This document shows positions 18,293 through 27,859 of a DNA stretch of 54,578 nt, piece after piece. The notes under the pieces were generated by a model, which worked only from the letters and a program-made list of their open reading frames with translations, was not told the DNA's origin and did not search any database. The DNA is taken from contig JAICIH010000002.1 in NCBI GenBank assembly GCA_025924475.1, positions 1 to 54,578 on the forward strand. Reading direction: 5' to 3'. A program made the position numbers and the translations under genes. Source of the stretch: Bryobacteraceae bacterium. Its GTDB lineage: Bacteria > Acidobacteriota > Terriglobia > Bryobacterales > Bryobacteraceae. Within the stretch, counting starts at the first letter, position 1, and every line of letters begins with the position of its first letter.

Positions 18293-20773
18293 TCACTGCT
18301 CGGCGACGAGCGTCCATTTCTGGTTATCGGCTCCAGAGCAGGCCATCTGTTCCATGAGCGCGCCGTCCGCGCCGGAACTTCCGCGCACGTTGAGGCACTT
18401 GCCGCTGTTTACAGAAGCAAACGAATAGTAGCCATCGGAACTCGGACTCACCTGCCAGATTTCGTTCGCACCGCCCCAATATGGGTACTGGATGACAGCA
18501 GCGCCATCGTCTTTCGACTGCTCCATCACATCCAGTTGCAAGCCGCTGTTCCGGGCCGTGATTTCATAACCGCCGGAGACCTGGGTAAAGCGGAATTTCT
18601 GGTTATCGCCGCCCCAACAAGCCCACTGCTGCATGGGAGCGAGCGCCGCCGTCGAGATACCGGTCACGTCGAGACATTTGCCGCTGGCTTTCGAGATAAT
18701 CTGCGCCCAGCCGGCCGGCAGCGCCGGCGTGCTCGGCGGATTCGCGGATGTCACCTGCTCGGCGACGAGCATCCATTTCTGGCTGTCGCTTCCTGAACAA
18801 GCCATCTGTTCCGTAAGCGCGCCATCCGCGCCGGAACTCCCGCGCACGTTTAAGCATTTGCCGCTGTTTAGCGAAGCAAACGAATAGTAGCCGTCGGACG
18901 TCGCAGTCACTTGCCAGATTTCGTTTGGTCCTCCCCAATACGGATATTGGATGACGGCCGCGCCGTCGTCTTTCGACTGCTCCAGCACGTCCAGTTGCAA
19001 GCCGCTGTTCATGGCCGTGATTTCATAACCTCCGGAGACCTGGGTAAAACGGAATTTCTGGTTATCGCCGCCCCAACAGGCCCACTGCTGCAGCGGAGCG
19101 AGCGCGGCTGTCGAGATACCGGCTACATCGAGACATTTGCCGCTGCCCTTCGAGATAATCTGCGCCCAGGAAGCCGGAATCGCCGGCGCCGGCGTACTTG
19201 GCGGATTAGAACCGCCTGGCGTGCTGGGCGGATCGGGATCCGCTGCCGGCGGCATCGGACCGCTGGGAGGGGGAGCCACCGAAGCCGTGCTCTGCCCGGT
19301 CGTCAGATTAGCGCCGAGATCCTTCGAATCGGTACCCGCATTCTTAAAGGGGCTGTTCGCTGCCAGCCGGTAATCGCCGCCCGCAACGTTTACGAATCCG
19401 ACTTGGTCAGTTGAGCTCGGAAAAAAATTACCAAGCGGATATTGGCTCGACGGAGCGCCCACCAGGACGTTGTTGGAAAAAATTCCGCCCACATCGTAAG
19501 CGTTCAGCGCTGAAGTGCCGATACCGGCTCCGTTGCCCGCTACGCCCCAGCCCGCCTGTACGATATTGTTCGTGAAATTGACGTTGTATTCCTGGCCGAC
19601 ATCGAAAACCGCAATAAAGCCGGTCTGAAATACCGTATTGTGATCGACGGTGATGTTGTTGGCTCCGCCCGTCGCTTGAAACCAGCGCCCGTCGGAGCCC
19701 CAGGTATTCGCGTTGATATCGTCCCAGACGTTATTTTGAATCAAAAAATTGGTAGCGCTGCCGCTGCCGTCGTCGTCATGGCCGGTGATATCAATACCAG
19801 CGGATGAATGCCGGAAGATATTGTTCGTGACTTTGACGTTGTTCACCACCGCCCAGGGGAGTTGGTTGAACTCCGTCCTGACGTTGAATAAAAGAAAATA
19901 GCCGCGCTGATCGGCGCCTTTCCAATTGTTTTCGAACGTATTGCTATCGATCGTGACGTCCTGCGCGTTCTTGAACTCAATATGATTCTTCACCCATACC
20001 GGAATGCCGGCATAACTTGCGCTGCCCGGCATCCAACTCAGCGGCTTATTAAAAGAATTTCCCTTAATCAGGATGTTTGACGGAACCACGCCCCATATCG
20101 ATGGAATCGCGCCCCCAAACGCGATAATTTCGGTACCGGCTTCCAAATAATTATTAGTGATTGTGTAAGGTCCAGGACCGTTCCAGCCCGCCAGGGCCTG
20201 CGTGTCCTGCCAGGTACTCCAAAAGCCGGAAATGTAGCAATTCTCAACTGTGGTGCTGCCGCCGTTCAGCGCGATGCCACGCTTCCCGCCAGCGCCTGCA
20301 TCGGCATGGATATAGTCGCGATCGAAATCGATATCGTGAGGCAGTTGATCGACAGACGGTTCGGCGCCTATTCCCGCCTGAATCACGTCCTGGACGTATA
20401 TGCCCGGCGCGGCGAACAATTCGATACCGACAAAGCGGTAATAGTTCGCCCCGGTTGTGAATTGCAAGGCCGAAGCGGAGTTCGGTGTGACGATTTTAGG
20501 CATGGCGCCCGCCTGATCTTTCGAAACCCGGTTCCCGGGACCCGGAAGTGAACTCATGGCGGAGCTCTGAACTGTGATCCAGCCTGGGCCCGCATTTGGC
20601 GGGAGCCGAAAATTCCCCGTATAGGTAGCTCCGGCCGCCAGATTGATGGTATCTCCTGAGTGTGCTGCGTTTAAGGCCGCTTGCAAATCCCCGCCGGCGG
20701 GAACATTCACAACCGCTGAACTGGCAACCTGAGCCGCCGCCAGTAGCATAAAAAACAGTGATAGCTTGGACAT
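18293..20773 (-). CDS. Secreted right-handed beta-helix protein with two ricin-type lectin domains
   Basis: 826 residues with a signal peptide (LFFMLLAAAQVASSA). Residues ~25-490 form a parallel beta-helix: repeated N-x-F/I and ITVDHNTV, VTNNIFRHS, LIQNNVWDD strands like pectate lyase/NosD folds. A Pro/Gly/Ser linker (~495-530) follows, then two RICIN beta-trefoil domains (~535-665 and ~685-826) with QxW-type repeats (QKFRFTQ, EIWQV, QKWMLV). The helix likely binds or cleaves an anionic polysaccharide and the trefoils bind sugar. No catalytic residues were identified with certainty. AAGGA sits almost against the ATG, an unusually short spacing. Confidence 0.85.
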   Translation of the reverse strand: MSKLSLFFMLLAAAQVASSAVVNVPAGGDLQAALNAAHSGDTINLAAGATYTGNFRLPPNAGPGWITVQSSAMSSLPGPGNRVSKDQAGAMPKIVTPNSASALQFTTGANYYRFVGIELFAAPGIYVQDVIQAGIGAEPSVDQLPHDIDFDRDYIHADAGAGGKRGIALNGGSTTVENCYISGFWSTWQDTQALAGWNGPGPYTITNNYLEAGTEIIAFGGAIPSIWGVVPSNILIKGNSFNKPLSWMPGSASYAGIPVWVKNHIEFKNAQDVTIDSNTFENNWKGADQRGYFLLFNVRTEFNQLPWAVVNNVKVTNNIFRHSSAGIDITGHDDDGSGSATNFLIQNNVWDDINANTWGSDGRWFQATGGANNITVDHNTVFQTGFIAVFDVGQEYNVNFTNNIVQAGWGVAGNGAGIGTSALNAYDVGGIFSNNVLVGAPSSQYPLGNFFPSSTDQVGFVNVAGGDYRLAANSPFKNAGTDSKDLGANLTTGQSTASVAPPPSGPMPPAADPDPPSTPGGSNPPSTPAPAIPASWAQIISKGSGKCLDVAGISTAALAPLQQWACWGGDNQKFRFTQVSGGYEITAMNSGLQLDVLEQSKDDGAAVIQYPYWGGPNEIWQVTATSDGYYSFASLNSGKCLNVRGSSGADGALTEQMACSGSDSQKWMLVAEQVTSANPPSTPALPAGWAQIISKASGKCLDVTGISTAALAPMQQWACWGGDNQKFRFTQVSGGYEITARNSGLQLDVMEQSKDDGAAVIQYPYWGGANEIWQVSPSSDGYYSFASVNSGKCLNVRGSSGADGALMEQMACSGADNQKWTLVAEQ
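18296..19169 (-). repeat. Tandem duplication of the ricin-domain coding segment
   Basis: Segments 18296-18710 and 18755-19169 (415 bp each, offset 459 bp = 153 codons) are near-identical in nucleotides; for example the segment around 18692-18710 recurs exactly at 19151-19169. The encoded domains differ at only a few positions. This indicates a recent in-frame domain duplication or ongoing gene conversion. Confidence 0.9.
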
Positions 20774-20844
20774 TCCTTGCTAATATACACTGCTTGCATT
20801 TATTTGTCTTATGGATTTATATTTTTTTATGTAAAGAATAATTT

Positions 20845-23800
20845 TCAGAAGATAAACTTCCCGCCTAATTGAATGACGCGCGTCGTAATCCCCTGCACTC
20901 CGCCGCCAATCGCGCCGAAGGTCGCGGAATTAATGGTCGTGTCTACAGTCTGCGGATCGGGATTGAAATGATTGAACAGGTTAAACATTTCAGCCCGAAA
21001 TTCGAACGAGCGGGTCTCGGCAAAATGAAACGCCTTAGTAGCTGAAAAATCGACGTTTACCAATCCAGGTAATCGGAATGCATCAGTTCTGGGCGAAGTA
21101 CCGAACCGTCCGAATTGCGCGGCTGGAATGGGCGCGAACGCTGCGGTATTGAACCATTTTTGCCAGGTGCGCTGATCCGCGTCCAGGTCGCCCTTCTGTC
21201 CGGGAACCGAGTCCGGACGTGAGGTAATGCCGGTTCCGGTGGTGTCGAAGTTTGCCGCTGAATTGACTTGGGTGGGAAACCCGCTCTGCGCAGTAAGAAT
21301 GAACGAGGCTTGCCAGCCGTCCAGGAGAAATTTGCCGGGGCCATGGAGACCGCGGAAGAACGGCACGTCGTACAGAACGGTGGTTACAAATCGCTGCGTT
21401 ACATCGAAGCCGGAAACCGCCCGATCCCCGCGCATGTAGTAGATATCCTGTGGCGAACCGATATAAAATCCGCCGCCGACTTGGCCGCCGATATCCGACG
21501 GTCCCGAAATGGACTTCGACCAGGTATAGGCGGTAAGAAATGTAAGGCCGCTCGCCATGCGCCGCTCCAGCTTGGTCTGGAGAGCATGATAGATGGAATT
21601 GCCGACGGATTTATCGCCGGTGACGGCGCGCGGGAACAGCGGATCGGGCCGGCGGGCATTCAGAGAAGGCAGCCCGGGAGTGCTAGGGTCCACCACTTGA
21701 ATCGGCCGGTTCAAATCGCCGTATGTGACGATCAAGTGGGTTCCCTTTGACCCGACGTATCCCACGTCGAGGACCATGCCCGCCGGCAGCTTCCGTTGGA
21801 TATTGAAGTTCCATTGCTGGATGTAGCTGTCTTTCAGATTCTGATCGTTACTGACGGCGAAAGGCAAAGATCCGGCGGGAGCGGCGGCGGCGCTCGCGAA
21901 CGGGTCATTGAAAAAGATATTGGGGATGCCGCTGGTGGGGCCTGTAACGGTTGCGCCGGAAGTGGCTTGCGCACCTTCCGCCATCGCAAAAATCGCATTG
22001 GAAATTTCGGTAGTCCAATAGATTCCATAGCCGCCGCGAATCACCCATTCGCCTCCTACAGGCGGCCGATAGGCGAAGCCGAAGCGCGGCCCGAAGTCCT
22101 TTCGATTCGGCTGCAAGAGGCCGCGGCCATAAGGAGAGTTTTCGGGCGTGACAACATCGGCGAGTAAAAAGCCGTTTTGATAGACATCGGCGAAACGATC
22201 GTCCGATTGGGTGTAAGGAGCGAAATAGTCGTAGCGCAGCCCGAGATTGAGGGTGAGGCGCGAAGTGGTTTTCCAATCGTCCTGCACAAAATACGCTTGC
22301 GCGACGTCGTGCAGGTCGGTATTGGTGTGAGTCGGGTTGATGCTGGCCGTTCTCACGTAGCCAAGCATGAAGTCTGCAAGCGCTGAGCCGGTATAGGCGC
22401 CCGAGAAGCCGAAGCTGCCGCGCGGAGCGCGCGCCTGTTGAAACGTCACCGAACGGTTGAGGATATCCGCGCCGAATTTGAGAAAGTGCGTTCCGCGCTG
22501 CCAGGAGACTGTGTCGGTAAATTGTCCTAACCCGTTCGAGCGCGTGCGCGGTCCGATCTGCCGCTGCAAATCGTACACACTAAACGCGCCATCGTTGCCG
22601 CTGATGGTAATCGACGGCGGGCCGTATTCGACAGGCAGCCGCGATACCAGCGGCAGATTCATTTTGCCCGCTACGTCGTATGCCGGATCGTTGGTGCTCC
22701 CAAACACCTCGGCCTCCCCGAAATGGTGCCAGCCGCCGCGAAATTCGTTGATCAGCGCCGGATTGAAAATGTGAATCTCGGAGGCTTCCACGCCCTGCGT
22801 CCGGCCGAGATTATTGCGTTCGTCGTGGCCCCAGATGGGGATTCCCGCCTCATACGTGTCGTTGAAAAGATAACGTCCCGATAACGAATCTTTCGAAGAT
22901 AATGTGTGGTCGATGCGCGTCGTGTAATTGCGCTGGTAGGACACGGCGCTAAAGGGTGTTGGCAAAAAGTTGAGAGCGCCATTCACGGCATTCGGCTGCG
23001 GAACGAACTGGAGAAAGGTGACCGATTGGGGGCTCAGGCGGTTTGTAGGAATCTGATTTCCCGGGAATTGGGCGCCGCTGAACGGATCGATTACCGCAAT
23101 CGGCGCTCCCGTGCGAGCGTTGGTCAAGCCGCTAAAGTTTCCTGTGCGAATGGCGGCCGGCGGAATGATCCGGTAAGCGGGCGTGGAGCCCACCGCCGCA
23201 TAGCCCGACTCCCAATTGAAAAAGAAGAATGTTTTGTCTTTCCCGTGATACAGCTTCGGAAGAACCACCGGGCCGCCGATATTGGCGCCGAATTGGTTCC
23301 GGTTGAGCCGCGGCGGCGTCGAGCTTTTATCCGCAATGGCGTCGTAGCTCTGCGAAAAATCGTTATTGCGATTGAACTCCCATAATGTCCCGTGCAATTC
23401 ATTAGTTCCGGACTTGGTGATCATGTTCACCTGGCCGCCGGGCGCTTCGCCCGATTGGGCGGAATAGCTGCTGGTTTCTACTTTGAACTCGGCCAGCGCA
23501 TCGATAGAGGGCGAGAAGCTATAGGTCACGGCATCGTAATCCATGGATTCGATACCGTCGATGAAGAAGCGGTTCGCGGTATCGCGCTGCCCATTGGCCG
23601 AGGCCGCCGTGGCTCCATAGGAGGGATCGGATTGGCCAACCGACCCGCGCCCACGGCGCACCGTAATGGAACCCGGCGTGCCCGGCTGAACACCGGGAAT
23701 GAGTTGCGCGAGTTGAATAAAATTGCGCCCGTTGAGCGGCAGATCCACAATCTTGCTCGAATCGATTACCGTTCCGACTGCGGCATTTTCTGTCTGCAAC

Positions 23801-24180
23801 AGCGCGCCGGTGGCGCTGACCTCCACCCGCTCGTTCACATTTCCCGGCTGCATCTGAAAATCGACGCGGGCCGTCTGCAGAACCTGAAGGGTCACCCGCT
23901 CGACCCGGCCTTCCCGGAAGCCGCCCAGCGTGGCTGTCACCAGATAATCGCCCGCCGGCAAGAACGGAATGGAGTAGTTGCCGGAATCGTCCGCGACACT
24001 TTCGCGCACCACATTGGTCGCAAGATTAGAAGCTCGAATGGCGACCTTAGGCAAGACGGCGCCGGTGGCGTCCGTCACCGTCCCTACTAATGTTGCGCCG
24101 GTCTGTTGGCAAAATGTCGTTCCTGTGAAAACACACGCCAGCAGCGCTAGTGCGGTGCAATATTTCTTAAGCGAGTTCAT
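20845..24180 (-). CDS. Oar-like TonB-dependent receptor with N-terminal carboxypeptidase-regulatory domain
   Basis: 1111 residues. A signal peptide ends near TGTTFCQQ. A carboxypeptidase-regulatory-like/Cna-B fold (~27-115: GTVTDATGAVLPKVAIRAS, GNYSIPFLPAGDYLVTA) is followed by a plug (DLPLNGRNFIQLAQLIPGV, RRGRGSVGQ, GQVNMITKSGTNELHG) and a large outer-membrane beta-barrel ending in the terminal Phe of GGKFIF. This architecture is very common in Acidobacteria and is thought to import or bind large ligands, probably glycans or peptides; the ligand is unknown. It has a G-rich site (GGGGGG) before the ATG. It is divergent from the winged-helix/PD40 gene, a frequent partner. Confidence 0.92.
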   Translation of the reverse strand: MNSLKKYCTALALLACVFTGTTFCQQTGATLVGTVTDATGAVLPKVAIRASNLATNVVRESVADDSGNYSIPFLPAGDYLVTATLGGFREGRVERVTLQVLQTARVDFQMQPGNVNERVEVSATGALLQTENAAVGTVIDSSKIVDLPLNGRNFIQLAQLIPGVQPGTPGSITVRRGRGSVGQSDPSYGATAASANGQRDTANRFFIDGIESMDYDAVTYSFSPSIDALAEFKVETSSYSAQSGEAPGGQVNMITKSGTNELHGTLWEFNRNNDFSQSYDAIADKSSTPPRLNRNQFGANIGGPVVLPKLYHGKDKTFFFFNWESGYAAVGSTPAYRIIPPAAIRTGNFSGLTNARTGAPIAVIDPFSGAQFPGNQIPTNRLSPQSVTFLQFVPQPNAVNGALNFLPTPFSAVSYQRNYTTRIDHTLSSKDSLSGRYLFNDTYEAGIPIWGHDERNNLGRTQGVEASEIHIFNPALINEFRGGWHHFGEAEVFGSTNDPAYDVAGKMNLPLVSRLPVEYGPPSITISGNDGAFSVYDLQRQIGPRTRSNGLGQFTDTVSWQRGTHFLKFGADILNRSVTFQQARAPRGSFGFSGAYTGSALADFMLGYVRTASINPTHTNTDLHDVAQAYFVQDDWKTTSRLTLNLGLRYDYFAPYTQSDDRFADVYQNGFLLADVVTPENSPYGRGLLQPNRKDFGPRFGFAYRPPVGGEWVIRGGYGIYWTTEISNAIFAMAEGAQATSGATVTGPTSGIPNIFFNDPFASAAAAPAGSLPFAVSNDQNLKDSYIQQWNFNIQRKLPAGMVLDVGYVGSKGTHLIVTYGDLNRPIQVVDPSTPGLPSLNARRPDPLFPRAVTGDKSVGNSIYHALQTKLERRMASGLTFLTAYTWSKSISGPSDIGGQVGGGFYIGSPQDIYYMRGDRAVSGFDVTQRFVTTVLYDVPFFRGLHGPGKFLLDGWQASFILTAQSGFPTQVNSAANFDTTGTGITSRPDSVPGQKGDLDADQRTWQKWFNTAAFAPIPAAQFGRFGTSPRTDAFRLPGLVNVDFSATKAFHFAETRSFEFRAEMFNLFNHFNPDPQTVDTTINSATFGAIGGGVQGITTRVIQLGGKFIF

Positions 24181-24307
24181 AACACCCCCCAGAGTAGTGA
24201 CGAGATTGGCTTAGTGTATACCATGGGCCAGCGCGTGGAAACAAAAAAGCTCTATCTTGTCGGGCAGCCAGGGAACTATTATGATCGGGAGTTAGTGAAC
24301 GGACATT

Positions 24308-26484
24308 ATGCCGGGCACTGAGCAACAGCAGCCGACCTTTCAGTTCGGAGTTTTCGAGCTAAATCGACGAACGGGAGAATTGCGAAAGAACGGCGTTAAG
24401 CTCAAGCTGCAGGAGCAGCCGCTGCAGATTCTCGTTCTTCTGCTCGAACATGCTGGGGAGGTCGTGGCGCGGGAAGACATTCAAAAGCGCCTCTGGCCGG
24501 AACACACCTATGTGGATTTCGATAACGCCATCAGCAGCGCAGTTCGCAAACTCCGAGACGCCTTAGGCGATAGGGCCGAGAACCCACGCTTTGTGGAGAC
24601 ACTAGCCCGCCGAGGGTACCGCTTCATTGCGCCGGTCTCGACTGGGAATCACTCGTTCCGCGGAAGTGACGCCATTCTGTTGACCGAAGCTCCGCTCACA
24701 GCGGCTACACGCCGCCGACCGGCGGTCTGGGCCCTTTGGAGCGGCGGAATCTTGCTTCTGCTTGTCGCGGCGGGACTTTGGCTTCTCCGCGCACGTTTCA
24801 ATTATTCAGCCACCCCGCTCTCGGTGTCGCCGCTGACCGGCAGCCGGGGATTAGAAGTCAATCCTTGTTTCTCGCCCGATGGCAACCAAATCGCCTTTAC
24901 ATGGAACGGCCCCCGGCAGGACAACTTCGATATCTACGTCAAGCTAATCGGCGGTGGGGAACCGTTGCGCCTTACAAGCGATGCCGCTCTGGATTTCAGC
25001 CCCGTTTGGTCACCCGACGGACGCTCGATTGCCTTCGTGCGCCGCTTATCGATGGAGAAATTAGCCGTAATGCTGATTCCCGCCCTGGGCGGCGTGGAAA
25101 GAAAGATCACGGAAATCCCAGGCTATAACTTAACCGTCGCAAATCCGCTTGCTCCTAACAAGCTGCCTCGCTTGCTGGCGTGGTCTGCTGACGGAGAATG
25201 GCTGGTGATCTCGGAAGCCAGTGTTTCGGGCGGGGGCGCTAGCCTTGTGGCGCACTCCATGAGCACTGGAGAGCGGAGAAAGCTCACCCAAACGCACTCT
25301 AATTACGGCGATCTGAATCCCGTTTTCTCACCGGACGGACGTACGCTCGCTTTTAGCAGCTATAACACCGTCGATGTCAGTGATATTTACCTGCTGCCCG
25401 TCTCCGCTGACCTGCGTCCGGCGGTAGCGCCGAAACGGATCACCTTCGATAACCGGACGGACCAGCCGGCCTGGAGTTCCGATGGACGCGCGCTCATCGT
25501 CGCTTCGAATCGCGGAGGAACTTCTGGTCTGTGGCGCGTGCCGATTGATGCAAGCGGCCCGCCCGAGCCCGTCGCCTTCGCTGGCGATGGTGTCGCGATG
25601 CCTGCAGTGGCACCGCACGCGTACCGGCTCGCGTACGTGCGATCGGTCTCGGACACCAACATCTGGCAAGTAAATGTGCCGGCGCCGGGTAAGCCCGCTA
25701 CCCCGCCGCTACAAGTGATTGCCTCGGCCTTGATCGATGAAATGCCGCAGATTTCGCCCGATGGCCAAAAAGTGCTTTTTGCTTCCTCCCGTTCGGGGGC
25801 TCGCGAGATCTGGATGGCGGCGGCCGACGGTTCGCATCCGGCCCAGATGACCAGTTTCGGCCGGCATAGTGGTACTCCGCGTTGGTCGCCCGATGCAATG
25901 AAAATCGCGTTCGACTCCAACCGATCCGGATTGTTCCAGATTTACGTGATCAACGCGGAAGGCGGAACGCCCCATATGGTGACGTCCGGTCCGTCCGAAA
26001 ACTATATTCCGAGTTGGTCGCACGATGGCCGCTGGATCTATTTTGTTCTTCGCGTACTGGCCGGCAGGAGATCTGGAAAATTTCACCCAATGGTGAGAAT
26101 TTGCGGCAGGTGACAAGAAATGGTGGATGCAGCGCCTTTGAGTCCTGGGATGGGCAGTGGCTCTACTACAAAAAGCCCGATCCCGTCGTGGGATCTATCT
26201 GGCGGATGCCGGTAGCAGGAGGAGCGGAGAAGGTAGTCGTGTCCGTGGCGGGAGGTGGGCGGAACTTCGCGGTCACGGGCAACGGGATTTATTTTCTGCG
26301 TCGCGGCGCAACGGCTCCCGTGGTCGCGGTGTACCGCTTCCATACCGGGAAGACGGAATCCGTCGCAACATTAGGCGCCCACCTCAGCATGGGGCTGGCG
26401 GTGTCGCCGGATGAGAAGCGAATCCTGTACTCGCAAATCGATTACGAAGGCAACGATATTATGCTCGTCGATCATTACCGGTGA
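24308..26484 (+). pseudogene. Winged-helix/TolB-propeller (PD40) regulator interrupted by a frameshift
   Basis: The first frame (24308-26113) has an OmpR-type winged helix (~10-115: QEQPLQILVLLLEHAGEVV, ETLARRGYRFIAP), one membrane helix (~145-165) and PD40 propeller blades (FSPDGNQIAF, WSPDGRSIAF, FSPDGRTLAF, WSHDGRWIYF). At ~26038-26052 the blade goes out of frame: after WIYF the +1 frame continues FCSSRTGRQEIWKI and runs cleanly to 26484 with two more blades ending MLVDHYR. Adding one T to the TTTT run there restores a 725-residue protein. It is either a real disruption or a sequencing error in the short T run. The type is a CadC-like membrane-bound regulator with a periplasmic propeller, often beside TonB receptors. 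Confidence 0.85.
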
Positions 26485-26489
26485 TACGG

Positions 26490-26820
26490 CCGACCTCACT
26501 GCGGCACAGCTTCACATAATCCTGTATGTCCGACTTGGCGTATGGCTCCGGAATTTGGAACGGCTCATTCTTCACCCCCGGCCCAGGACCAAGATGGTTT
26601 GCATTCGGCACGTGCTTACTCCAGGGTCAAAAATCACCTTCCGACGGCTGAAGATACAAATGCATGTAAAACAGGGAATGATACGCAATATGCCAGAAGC
26701 GGTTTCGATAGGCGGTACTGAGCCAAAGGTCGTCAGGCAAAGCTCAATGGCATCACTCAACATGTGCAATGCTGCGCGATACTGCCTCAAAATTGATTTC
26801 CTGACACTTGAATCATCCAT
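26490..26820 (-). pseudogene. DinB-family protein remnant (frameshift, internal stop, truncated)
   Basis: Reading the - strand from ATG 26820 gives a DinB-like start (VRKSILRQYRAALHMLSDAIE). Near 26740 the frame shifts and continues ALPDDLWLSTAYRNRFWHIA then YHSLFYMHLYLQPSEGDF, a typical DinB metal-binding helix region (HIAYH). An in-frame TGA at 26627-26629 interrupts it, after which PWSKHVPNANHLGPGPG, KNEPFQIPEPYAKSDIQDYV and KLC follow. The C-terminal third is missing; the remnant ends about 6 bases from the propeller gene. DinB/YfiT proteins are four-helix metalloenzymes, often thiol transferases. Two lesions and a truncation argue for genuine decay. Confidence 0.7.
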
Positions 26821-26867
26821 TCGTGGATTATCCCAGCTCTTGCCAGTTGGCAAGCGCTTTAGGAGCG

Positions 26868-26979
26868 CTAGTGGCTTATCGCAAAGAAAACTTATGCAGC
26901 CTGGTGGCGCAGGCCATCGTTTTTTGTGGCCTGCGGCAGTGTCGGCCATGGTAACGAATTTGCTCCGACAGGCCACTAG
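26868..26979 (+). repeat. 112-bp dispersed element with inverted ends, copy 1
   Basis: Begins CTAGTGGCTTATCGC and ends CGACAGGCCACTAG, so the ends are imperfect inverted repeats. A 9-bp inner stem CGCAGGCCA/TGGCCTGCG encloses a T-rich loop. Copy 2 at 47546-47657 is in the same orientation and differs at 2 of 112 positions. It has no coding capacity of its own. It lies 48 bases upstream of the DinB remnant start. A MITE-like or REP-like element is the best reading. Confidence 0.85.
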
Positions 26980-27006
26980 AGATCATTCCCGCTAAGATGA
27001 ACTGCT

Positions 27007-27831
27007 ATGCGTCTCTCACGGCCGATCGCTCTAATCAACTGCCTGATCTGGATGGCCGCGCTCACCCATGCGCAGATCCACGTTCTGATCATCGATGGCG
27101 TTAACAACCACGATTGGGCCGCCGGAACGGCCGGCATCCGCTCTATCCTCGACGAAGCGGGCGGATTCAGCGTCGATGTCTCCACTGTCACTCCGGAAAA
27201 ATTCGGCCAATGGAACCCGGATTTTGCGAAGTACCAGGTGGTTGTCAATAACTTCAACGGCGGCCACACAGATAAGGGAATTGAGTGGCCCAAGCGCGTC
27301 GAGAAGGCGCTCGAGGCTTATGTCAACGGCGGAGGAGGCCTCGTCGTTTATCACGCTGCCAACAACGCATTTCTGCACTGGGCCGCCTATAACGACATGA
27401 TCGGCCTGGGCTGGCGCGATCCCGATTTCGGTCCCGGCCTCGCTATCTCGGAGGACGGCGCGATTGTGACCATCCCCAAAGGCGCCGGGCTCAAACCGGG
27501 ACATCCCGCGCGTGGCGATTTCGTGGTTCATGTGCTCAATCGCCACCATCCCATCACCCGCGGCTTACCGGACCACTGGCTTCAGCCCATGGAGCAGTTA
27601 ACGCACGGCCAGCACGGCCCCGCGCAAGGCCTCACCATCCTCACCTATGCGCATTCGCCGGTGTCCGGAAAAAACGAGCCCATGGACTGGGTAAGAAATT
27701 ACGGCAACGGTCGCGTTTACGTAACGATGCTCGGCCACACGTGGAAGAACGAGCCTAATCCCAACCTCGCCTGCCCGGAATTTCGCAGGCTCCTGGCGCA
27801 AGGTATTCGCTGGGCGGCCACAGGTAAGTGA
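27007..27831 (+). CDS. ThuA domain-containing secreted protein
   Basis: 274 residues with a signal peptide (ALINCLIWMAALTHAQ). The ThuA/glutamine-amidotransferase-like fold is seen in IHVLIIDGVNNHDW, AYVNGGGGLVVYHAANNAF, HPITRGLPDHW and GRVYVTMLGHTW near the end. ThuA proteins act in sugar catabolism (trehalose utilisation, 3-keto sugars) and lack the classic Cys nucleophile. Its DUF1080 and TIM-barrel functional relatives lie 18-20 kb downstream. It is convergent with the second TonB receptor gene. Confidence 0.9.
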   Translation: MRLSRPIALINCLIWMAALTHAQIHVLIIDGVNNHDWAAGTAGIRSILDEAGGFSVDVSTVTPEKFGQWNPDFAKYQVVVNNFNGGHTDKGIEWPKRVEKALEAYVNGGGGLVVYHAANNAFLHWAAYNDMIGLGWRDPDFGPGLAISEDGAIVTIPKGAGLKPGHPARGDFVVHVLNRHHPITRGLPDHWLQPMEQLTHGQHGPAQGLTILTYAHSPVSGKNEPMDWVRNYGNGRVYVTMLGHTWKNEPNPNLACPEFRRLLAQGIRWAATGK

Positions 27832-27859
27832 CTACAATGCTCGCTTTCTCGCCTCCCGG

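Noticed and set aside
26411..26995. Open frame of 194 codons on the + strand and 134 codons on the - strand (26572-26976)
   Set aside because: Both are mosaics running through the end of the propeller gene, the DinB remnant and the 112-bp element; the - frame shares its N-terminus with the other repeat copy only because of the element.
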